From Bacillota bacterium (lineage in GTDB: Bacteria; Bacillota_I; Bacilli_A; RF39; UBA660): a stretch of DNA of 34,396 nucleotides. The DNA lies in assembly GCA_015059495.1 (NCBI GenBank), contig SVAI01000001.1, forward strand, positions 1,119,811 through 1,154,206, in the 5' to 3' direction. Positions 17,592-23,634 of this stretch are shown in pieces (position 1 is the first letter of the stretch; every line of letters starts with the position of its first letter). The notes under the pieces are model-generated. The model was given only the letters and a program-made list of their open reading frames with translations. It was not told the DNA's origin and did not search any database. The translations under genes and the position numbers were made by a program.

Positions 17592-17882
17592 ATGAACAAA
17601 TACGAAATGATGTTTATCGTTAAATCTTCAAATGAAGAATCTGACGTTAAAAAGGTTGCTGATTCAGTTTCTAAAGTTGCTAAAGATAACAAGGCTAAAA
17701 ATATCGAAATGAAAGAATTAGGTCTTAAAAAATTAGCATATCCTATTAAAAAGGAAATTAATGGATATTATTATCTATTAACTTTTGAAGCAGAAAAAGA
17801 AACTATTGTAGAATTAGATCGTAAAACTTCTATTAATGAAAATGTTATTAGACATTTAATTATTAGAAAAGAAGAGGAGTAA
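17592..17882 (+). CDS. rpsF: 30S ribosomal protein S6
   Basis: 96 residues, the standard size. S6 binds the 30S platform as a dimer with S18. Visible: MNKYEMMFIVKSSNEESDV at the N terminus, KELGLKKLAYPIKKEINGYY and the C-terminal RKTSINENVIRHLIIRKEE. AAGGAGG lies seven bases before the ATG. It heads the classic rpsF-ssb-rpsR operon. Confidence 0.98.
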   Translation: MNKYEMMFIVKSSNEESDVKKVADSVSKVAKDNKAKNIEMKELGLKKLAYPIKKEINGYYYLLTFEAEKETIVELDRKTSINENVIRHLIIRKEEE

Positions 17883-17885
17883 AAT

Positions 17886-18350
17886 ATGAATAAAGTAATA
17901 TTAATTGGAAGACTAACTAGAGATCCTGAATTAAGAACTACTTCTACAGGTACTGCAAGTACTACATTCTCAATTGCTGTTGATAGAAACTTTGTTAATC
18001 AACAAACAGGACAAAGAGAAGCAGATTTTATCAATTGTGTAGCTTGGAGAAAACAAGCTGAAAACATTGCTAGATACTGCACTAAAGGTACTCAAGTAGC
18101 TGTTGAAGGTAGAATTCAAGTAAGAAATTATGATGCTCAAGATGGAACTAAGAGATATGTTACAGAAGTTATCTGTGATAATGTTACATTCTTAGGTTCA
18201 AAATCTTCTAATAACTCTTCATTTAACGAAAGTAATTATAGTGAACCATCGTCAGATATCGAAACTACAAATTTAAATGAAGATCCATATGCAAATATGG
18301 GAGACGAAGTAGCATTAACTGATGATGATTTACCTTTTGATTTTAATTAA
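17886..18350 (+). CDS. ssb: single-stranded DNA-binding protein
   Basis: 154 residues. The OB fold occupies about residues 1-105 (MNKVILIGRLTRDPELRTTS, ADFINCVAWRKQAENIARYC, VAVEGRIQVRNYD). A short Ser/Asn linker leads to the acidic tip that recruits replication and repair proteins. That tip normally ends the protein as DDDLPF; here DDDLPF is residues 146-151 and three more residues (DFN) follow. It is three bases after rpsF and cotranscribed with rpsR. Confidence 0.98.
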   Translation: MNKVILIGRLTRDPELRTTSTGTASTTFSIAVDRNFVNQQTGQREADFINCVAWRKQAENIARYCTKGTQVAVEGRIQVRNYDAQDGTKRYVTEVICDNVTFLGSKSSNNSSFNESNYSEPSSDIETTNLNEDPYANMGDEVALTDDDLPFDFN

Positions 18351-18366
18351 GAAAGGAGAATAAATC

Positions 18367-18585
18367 ATGGCTGAATTTTATCGTAAAAAGAAAAAAGTTT
18401 GCCAAATGTGTGCTGGTAAAGACTTTGACTATAAAGATGTTAATGTTGTATCTAAATATATAACTGAAAAAGGAAAGATAATGCCTAGAAGAATGACAGG
18501 AGCTTGTGCTAAACATCAAAGACATATTGCAAAACATATTAAATGGGCAAGATTCATGGCATTAATTCCATTTGTTAAAGACTAA
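18367..18585 (+). CDS. rpsR: 30S ribosomal protein S18, cysteine-containing form
   Basis: 72 residues. S18 partners S6 and S11 on the 30S platform. The core KYITEKGKIMPRRMTGACAKHQRH is conserved (quoted only as KIMPRRMTGACAKHQRH in the strict core). Cysteines C12, C15 and C47 with H50 give the putative zinc-binding C+ arrangement. AAAGGAG lies before ATG 18367. It ends the operon and is followed by a terminator. Confidence 0.98.
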   Translation: MAEFYRKKKKVCQMCAGKDFDYKDVNVVSKYITEKGKIMPRRMTGACAKHQRHIAKHIKWARFMALIPFVKD

Positions 18586-18588
18586 TAG

Positions 18589-18617
18589 AAAATCTCTTAC
18601 ACAAGAGATTTTTTTAT
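18589..18617 (+). terminator. terminator after rpsR
   Basis: A perfect 10-bp stem AAAATCTCTT / AAGAGATTTT (18589-18598 with 18603-18612), loop ACAC, then T residues. Confidence 0.93.
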
Positions 18618-18645
18618 TGTTTTTGGGCACTTATTATGTTATATT
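18617..18645 (+). promoter_or_regulatory. promoter of the repeat-protein module
   Basis: TTGTTT (18617-18622), a 17-base spacer and TATATT (18640-18645), directly after the rpsR terminator. Confidence 0.7.
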
Positions 18646-18669
18646 TAATATGATAGGATGTGTCTCACA

Positions 18670-18894
18670 ATGAACGAAAGTAACGAACAAATAAAAAAAG
18701 ATTTTGAAGAACGCATTGAAAGTATAGAAAACTCTAAGAAAAAAAAGACACTTTTATTTAATACAGTTCTATACACAGTTTCAATTATAATGTTTTTATT
18801 AGTTCTTTGTGGAGCAATATTTTCTTATAATAATTATGTAAAGGCAAAGGAAAAAGCAAACAGTAGTATTACAACAGTTGAATTAAGATACTAA
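18670..18894 (+). CDS. small single-pass membrane protein of the repeat-protein module
   Basis: About 74 residues, unrecognised. The N terminus (1-26) is charged and probably helical, ending in KKKK; one hydrophobic segment follows (about 29-50, TLLFNTVLYTVSIIMFLLVL), then a short outer tail ending in TTVELRY. The lysines before the hydrophobic stretch predict an N-inside topology. I favour ATG 18670 because AGGA (18655-18658) is upstream. ATG 18658 would add four residues but would overlap that site. The gene is 13 bases before the repeat-protein gene and shares its promoter, so the two probably act together. Confidence 0.75.
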   Translation: MNESNEQIKKDFEERIESIENSKKKKTLLFNTVLYTVSIIMFLLVLCGAIFSYNNYVKAKEKANSSITTVELRY

Positions 18895-18907
18895 TGGAGG
18901 AATATAT

Positions 18908-21349
18908 ATGAATGATAATAGAATATATGACCAAGAATATGACGTTGAATATGAACAAAAGAAACGCCGTATTTATCTTTTAATTATCTTTTTACTTTTA
19001 TTGTTAGTACTTAAGATATTATTATGTGTATTCTTATACAGATATAATTTAAGGAGTGCTGAAGAGGCAGTACCAAGTGAAAGCATTCAAAAGATTAATA
19101 TAGATGTTACTGGAGACGGACGATGCGATCTTAACTGCGACTCAAACGATGATGGCATTGCAGATTACAATATTGACTTAGATGATGATGGCATTGCAGA
19201 TCTTAACATCGATACTACTGGTGATGGAATTCCTAACATTAATATCGATACTACTGGTGATAACAAACCAAATATTAATATTGATACAAATGGTGACGGA
19301 ATAGCTGACTTAAATATTGATACAGATGGAGACGGAAAACCAGATGTTAATATTGATATTGATGGTGATGGTAAAGCAGATATTAATATCGATACTGATG
19401 GTGATGGAAAACCAGATATCAACATCGATATAGACGATGATAACAAACCAGATATTAATATCGATACTGATGGTGATGGAAAACCAGATGTTAATATTGA
19501 TACAAATGATGATTTAGTTTGTGACTTAAACTGTGATACGAATGGTGATGGCATTGCAGATATTAATATTGATACTGATAATGATGGAATTTGTGATCTA
19601 AACTGTGATACAAATGGAGATTTAAAACCAGACACAAACATTGATACAAACGGTGATGGTAAATGTGACCTAAACTGTGATACTAACCATGATGGAAAGT
19701 GCGATTTAAACTGTGATATTAATAACGACCAAGTATGTGATATCAATTGTGACTTTGATGGTGATGGTAAATGTGATCTAAATTGTGATATTAATGGAGA
19801 TGGAAAACCAGACACAAACATTGATCTAAACGACGATAATATAGCAGATATAAACATTGATACAAATCATGATGGAATCTGTGATTTAAATTGTGATACA
19901 AATGGAGATAATATTCCAGATACAAATATTGATACAGATGGAGATGGAAAACCAGATCTAAATGTTGATAATAACCACGATGGAATCTGTGACTTAAACT
20001 GTGATACAAATGGTGATGGTAGAGCAGATACAAACATCGATACAAATGGAGATGGAAAACCAGATTTAAATATCGACACAAATAATGATGGAAAACCAGA
20101 TATTAATATCGATACAAATGGAGACGGTAAACCAGATATTAACATCGATACAAACGGAGATAACAAGTGTGATTTAAACTGCGATAACAATGGCGATGGT
20201 AGAGCAGACACAAATATCGATACAGATGGAGATGGAAAGCCAGATCTAAATATTGATACAAATGGAGATGGAAAGCCAGACATCAATATCGATACAAACG
20301 GAGATGGAAAGCCAGATTTAAATATCGATACAAACGGAGATAACATTTGTGACTTAAACTGTGATACAGATGGAGACGGAAAAGCAGATACAAACATTGA
20401 TACAGATGGCGATGGAAAACCAGATTTAAATATTGATGTTAATAATGATGGAAAACCAGATATTAACATTGACACAGATCATGATGGAGATCCAGATATT
20501 AATATCGATACTGATGGAGATAAAAAACCAGATTTAAATATTGATACAGATGGAGATCTAGTTTGTGATTTAAATTGTGATACTGATGGTGATGGTACTC
20601 CAGATCTAAACATCGATACAAATAAAGATGGTGTATGTGATTTAAACTGCGACACAGATGGTGATGGCAAATGTGACATTAACTGTGATACAAACGGTGA
20701 TGGAAAGTGTGACTTAAATTGTGATACTAACCATGATGGTTTATGTGATCTAAATTGTGATTTAGATGGCGATGGTAAATGTGATATTAACTGTGACACA
20801 AATAATGATGGAAAACCAGATCTAAACATCGATAACAATGGAGATAACATTTGTGACTTAAATTGTGATACAGATGGTGACGGAGTTGCTGACAAGAATA
20901 TCGACACAGATGGTGATGGAACTTGTGATTTAGAATGTGAAGATATAGATCCATATGAAGGTGAATATGTTATTGAATTAAAAGATATTAAATCTCTAAA
21001 TAGTCAAAACATTGTACCTGGATGGAGTGGAACACAAGAATTTAAGATTGTTAATAATAATCCTAAAGCAATATCTTATGACTTTGAATGGATTAATGTA
21101 ACAAATAACTTCACTAGAGCTAATAACATAGTTTATGATTTCTACAGAAACGGAACTAAGATTATTAGTGATTCAAGTGCACCATATGTAAGACAAACAT
21201 TAAAGAATAATGAAATAGTACCTGCTAATTCAGTAAATAATTATAAGATTGTTTATAAATTTAAAGACAATGGAACAAATCAAAACATTGATAAGAATAA
21301 AACATTTAAGGCAAATGTTAAAGTAAGTGCAGTTGCTGTATCAAATTAG
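18908..21349 (+). CDS. membrane-anchored protein with 51 tandem 12-residue Asp/Asn-rich repeats and a TasA-like C-terminal domain
   Basis: 813 residues. Order: cytosolic charged N terminus (1-21, ending KKRR); one transmembrane segment (about 22-44); short linker (45-67); 51 exact-length 12-residue repeats (68-679) of consensus D/N-G-D-G-K-P-D-L-N-I-D-T; and a 134-residue beta-rich domain (680-813). The DxDxDG spacing matches EF-hand, dockerin and TSP3 calcium loops, so the repeats probably bind Ca2+ outside the cell. Nineteen repeats replace P/I by Cys (CDLNCD), giving paired cysteines. The end domain, with IVPGWSGTQEFKIVNNN and IVPANSVNNYKIVYKF, resembles TasA/camelysin domains, and a SipW-type peptidase gene follows. 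AGGAGGA precedes the ATG. Function is inferred, probably surface or matrix structure. Confidence 0.85.
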   Translation: MNDNRIYDQEYDVEYEQKKRRIYLLIIFLLLLLVLKILLCVFLYRYNLRSAEEAVPSESIQKINIDVTGDGRCDLNCDSNDDGIADYNIDLDDDGIADLNIDTTGDGIPNINIDTTGDNKPNINIDTNGDGIADLNIDTDGDGKPDVNIDIDGDGKADINIDTDGDGKPDINIDIDDDNKPDINIDTDGDGKPDVNIDTNDDLVCDLNCDTNGDGIADINIDTDNDGICDLNCDTNGDLKPDTNIDTNGDGKCDLNCDTNHDGKCDLNCDINNDQVCDINCDFDGDGKCDLNCDINGDGKPDTNIDLNDDNIADINIDTNHDGICDLNCDTNGDNIPDTNIDTDGDGKPDLNVDNNHDGICDLNCDTNGDGRADTNIDTNGDGKPDLNIDTNNDGKPDINIDTNGDGKPDINIDTNGDNKCDLNCDNNGDGRADTNIDTDGDGKPDLNIDTNGDGKPDINIDTNGDGKPDLNIDTNGDNICDLNCDTDGDGKADTNIDTDGDGKPDLNIDVNNDGKPDINIDTDHDGDPDINIDTDGDKKPDLNIDTDGDLVCDLNCDTDGDGTPDLNIDTNKDGVCDLNCDTDGDGKCDINCDTNGDGKCDLNCDTNHDGLCDLNCDLDGDGKCDINCDTNNDGKPDLNIDNNGDNICDLNCDTDGDGVADKNIDTDGDGTCDLECEDIDPYEGEYVIELKDIKSLNSQNIVPGWSGTQEFKIVNNNPKAISYDFEWINVTNNFTRANNIVYDFYRNGTKIISDSSAPYVRQTLKNNEIVPANSVNNYKIVYKFKDNGTNQNIDKNKTFKANVKVSAVAVSN
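19109..20944 (+). repeat. in-frame 36-bp tandem repeat array, 51 copies
   Basis: 1836 bases divide exactly into 51 units of 36 bp, each coding 12 residues. Units differ by a few bases, and no unit is broken or out of phase. A typical unit runs GATGGTGATGGAAAACCAGA then TATTAATATCGATACA. The array also creates several long open frames on the opposite strand, which are by-products of the period being a multiple of three. Confidence 0.97.
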
Positions 21350-21350
21350 T

Positions 21351-21381
21351 GTAAAAAAGAACCATATGGTTCTTTTTTTAC
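21351..21381 (+). terminator. terminator after the repeat-protein gene
   Basis: AAAAAAGAACC / GGTTCTTTTTTT around an ATAT loop (arms 21353-21363 and 21368-21379), with the 3' arm itself a T run. The A/T symmetry means it could also work from the other strand, but no gene converges there. Confidence 0.85.
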
Positions 21382-21410
21382 TTGTTTAATATAGTTTTAT
21401 TACTTATAAT
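21382..21410 (+). promoter_or_regulatory. promoter of the sipW-like gene
   Basis: TTGTTT (21382-21387), a 17-base spacer and a perfect TATAAT (21405-21410). The TTG that could pose as an early start codon is therefore the -35 box. The predicted start near 21417 leaves a leader of about 19 bases. Confidence 0.85.
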
Positions 21411-21435
21411 ATATATAAGAATAGGGGTGGAGCGT

Positions 21436-22290
21436 GTGGATAAAATACGTAATTTTTTTAACAACCGTATTGTTAAAACAGTTCTAAAAGTTTTATCATG
21501 GATTGTTCTTATATTTCTTATCCTACTAGCAACCATATTAATTTATTATGTAGTTTCATCTAAAATATATGAAGCTAAAGGTAAAAAATATGAACCATTA
21601 ATCTCTTTATATACAATTATATCTCCATCTATGGAACCAAATATTAATGTATATGATGTTGTATTAACAAAAAGAGTTAAACCTGATGAAATAAAAGAAG
21701 GAGATGTTATAACATTTATTTCATCATCTACTTTAGGTGAAGGTCTAACTATAACTCACAGAGTTAAATCTGTAATTAAAACTGAAGGAGATATTAAATT
21801 TAGAACACAAGGTGATAACAACCCAATCCCAGACTCTGCTTTAGTAACAAGTAATAATTTATTGGGTAAAGTAGTATTTACTATTCCATTCTTAGGATAT
21901 ATTCAATTTATGCTACAATCTAAAAGTGGATGGTTATTCTTCTTACTTATTCCAGCTATAATAGTAGTTATCTATGATGTAGTTAAAGTAATTAAACTAT
22001 CTAATGTTAAACAAAGATTAAATGAAACATTAAAAGAAGAAGAAAAAGATGAAGTACTTGTAGAAAAACAAGAAAAACTTAAAGAAGAATTAAAAGAAAA
22101 ATTTGCAGGATTTGAAAACTTCTCACCAGACATCCAAAAGGAAGAACCAAAGGAAGAAGTTAAAGAAAAATTGGTTGGATTTAAAGAAGTTGAACCTGCA
22201 ATTCAAAAAGTTGATAATAATTTAATTAATTTTGATAATATAACTGAAGATGACAATGAAATTGTCTTACCAAAAATGAAAGGAGAGTAA
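21436..22290 (+). CDS. signal peptidase I, SipW/ER type, with a repeated C-terminal tail
   Basis: 284 residues from GTG 21436, chosen because AGGGG (21423-21427) lies eight bases upstream. It is a membrane peptidase that cleaves exported proteins. The first membrane helix is about residues 13-40. The catalytic region follows: SPSMEP with nucleophile S65, then ITHRV with H108 in place of the Lys of ordinary type I enzymes, and GDNNPIPD. This Ser-His form is the SipW/archaeal/ER class; in Bacillus SipW processes the matrix proteins TasA and TapA. A second membrane helix lies at about 166-187. The last 97 residues are charged, probably cytosolic, and contain two related copies of EExKEKxxGFxxxxPxIQK (217-235, 240-258). 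The likely client is the upstream repeat protein. Confidence 0.9.
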   Translation: MDKIRNFFNNRIVKTVLKVLSWIVLIFLILLATILIYYVVSSKIYEAKGKKYEPLISLYTIISPSMEPNINVYDVVLTKRVKPDEIKEGDVITFISSSTLGEGLTITHRVKSVIKTEGDIKFRTQGDNNPIPDSALVTSNNLLGKVVFTIPFLGYIQFMLQSKSGWLFFLLIPAIIVVIYDVVKVIKLSNVKQRLNETLKEEEKDEVLVEKQEKLKEELKEKFAGFENFSPDIQKEEPKEEVKEKLVGFKEVEPAIQKVDNNLINFDNITEDDNEIVLPKMKGE

Positions 22291-22313
22291 ACATAAAAAT
22301 GTTTACTTTTTTC
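22286..22313 (+). terminator. terminator after the sipW-like gene
   Basis: A perfect 9-bp stem AGTAAACAT / ATGTTTACT (22286-22294 with 22299-22307), loop AAAA, T run. The TAA stop lies inside the 5' arm. Confidence 0.92.
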
Positions 22314-22323
22314 TTTAGTTTTA

Positions 22324-22352
22324 TTGCTAAAAACCAAATAATATAGTATAAT
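22324..22352 (+). promoter_or_regulatory. promoter of the pheST T-box transcript
   Basis: TTGCTA (22324-22329), a 17-base spacer and TATAAT (22347-22352). The start is predicted near 22359, at the 5' end of the T-box leader. Confidence 0.85.
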
Positions 22353-22356
22353 AACA

Positions 22357-22570
22357 CCAATAAATGTTGATATTTATCAAGTAGTTATTACAATGTTTTT
22401 CAAAGAGAGATATTAAATGGTGAGATAATATTAAAAACAGTAATAATGAATATTCAATAAATGGAGTTTAATCGTATATAGAGCGTTAATCTATTAAAGT
22501 GCTAGTAAATCTAGAATTTGGGTGGTACCGCGGATATAATTCGCCCCAATGTTCTAGATTTTTTTATTTT
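22357..22570 (+). ncRNA. T-box riboswitch specific for tRNA-Phe
   Basis: Transcription-attenuating T-box leader. The AGAGA element (22403 region), a GGTGAGA motif and the T-box sequence GGGTGGTACCGCGG (22520-22533) are all present, followed by the terminator stem AAATCTAGAA / TTCTAGATTT (22507-22516 with 22552-22561) and T run. A TTC at 22453-22455 in the expected specifier-loop position matches the Phe codon read by tRNA-Phe. Uncharged tRNA pairs with the specifier and the T-box bulge, favours the antiterminator and raises pheST expression. Placement of the specifier is by eye; the class and the Phe specificity agree with the downstream genes. Confidence 0.93.
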
Positions 22571-22586
22571 TTAAGGAGGAATAAAA

Positions 22587-23633
22587 ATGCAAGAAAAAAT
22601 TAATGAAATCAAAAGTAATTTAGTTTCTGATTTAGAGGTTGTTAATAAACCACAAGATATTGTAGATTTAAAAGCTAAATATATTGGTAAAAGTGGATGC
22701 ATAACTGAATTAACTAAAAATATGAGAGACTTATCAGTTGAAGAAAAGAAAACTGTAGGTATGTTAGTTAATGAAGTAAAGAATTATGCTAATGATTTAA
22801 TTTCTAAAAAAGAAGAAGATATTAATACAAAGATACTAAATGAAAAATTAGCAAATGAATCTATCGATGTAACATTACCAGCAACAAGTATTAAAGCTGG
22901 ATCACCAAATATTTTAGAAAAAGTAGTTGAAGACTTTGAAGAAGTATTTATGTCAATGGGATATGATGTTTATGATGGTCCTGAAATTGAAGAAGACAGA
23001 TTTAATTTTGAATTATTAAATATACCTAAAGGACATCCTGCCAGAGATGCTCAAGATACATTCTATATTAAAGATGATGAAATATTACTTCGTTCACAAA
23101 CATCACCAGTTCAAGCAAGAGTTATGTTAGAAAAAGGTGGAAATGAACCAGTAAGAATGATTTGTCCTGGTAAGACTTACAGAAGAGATGATGATGATGC
23201 AACTCATTCACATCAATTTACTCAAATAGAAGGATTACTAGTAGATCATAATATCTCATTATCAGACTTAAAAGGTACTTGTGATCAAATAGCTAAGAAA
23301 CTATTTGGTGAAGATACAAATACACGTTTTAAACCATCATACTATCAATTTACTGAGCCTTCAGTAGAATTAGATATATCTTGTTTTAATTGCAAGGGAA
23401 AAGGATGTAATATTTGTAAAAATACTGGATGGATTACAGTAGCAGGAGCTGGTATGGTTCATCCAAACGTACTTAAAATGTGTGGTTATGATCCACAAGA
23501 GTGGAATGGATTTGCATTTGGCTTTGGAGCTGAAAGATGCGCAATGCTAAAATACGGAATTAATGATTTAAGAGTTTTCTATAATACAGATTTAAGAGAA
23601 ACATCAAATTTTGATAGAAAGGAAAATGATTAA
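22587..23633 (+). CDS. pheS: phenylalanyl-tRNA synthetase alpha subunit
   Basis: 348 residues, class II aminoacyl-tRNA synthetase, catalytic half of the (alpha-beta)2 enzyme that charges tRNA-Phe. An N-terminal coiled coil that binds tRNA (about 1-85) is followed by motif 2 ICPGKTYRRDDDDATHSHQF, then a Cys4 insertion (CFNCKGKGCNICKNTGW) common in Bacillota PheS, and motif 3 FAFGFGAERCAMLKYGI. AAGGAGG precedes ATG 22587, right after the T-box terminator, which controls it. Confidence 0.98.
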   Translation: MQEKINEIKSNLVSDLEVVNKPQDIVDLKAKYIGKSGCITELTKNMRDLSVEEKKTVGMLVNEVKNYANDLISKKEEDINTKILNEKLANESIDVTLPATSIKAGSPNILEKVVEDFEEVFMSMGYDVYDGPEIEEDRFNFELLNIPKGHPARDAQDTFYIKDDEILLRSQTSPVQARVMLEKGGNEPVRMICPGKTYRRDDDDATHSHQFTQIEGLLVDHNISLSDLKGTCDQIAKKLFGEDTNTRFKPSYYQFTEPSVELDISCFNCKGKGCNICKNTGWITVAGAGMVHPNVLKMCGYDPQEWNGFAFGFGAERCAMLKYGINDLRVFYNTDLRETSNFDRKEND

Positions 23634-23634
23634 T

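Noticed and set aside
19165..20907. Four long open frames on the - strand across the repeat region (96-230 codons, Ser/Pro/Phe-rich)
   Set aside because: They arise because a 36-bp period is a multiple of three, so one stop-free unit gives a stop-free array. They lack ribosome binding sites, and the + strand protein has an anchor, a C-terminal domain and a promoter.
19109..20944. CRISPR-like array of 36-bp repeats
   Set aside because: Units are contiguous with no spacers, vary at many sites and are translated in frame as a protein; no cas genes are present.
21382..21435. TTG start adding 18 hydrophobic residues to the SipW-like peptidase
   Set aside because: TTGTTT is the -35 box of a strong promoter with TATAAT at 21405, so that TTG is upstream of the transcript. 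GTG 21436 has a proper binding site.
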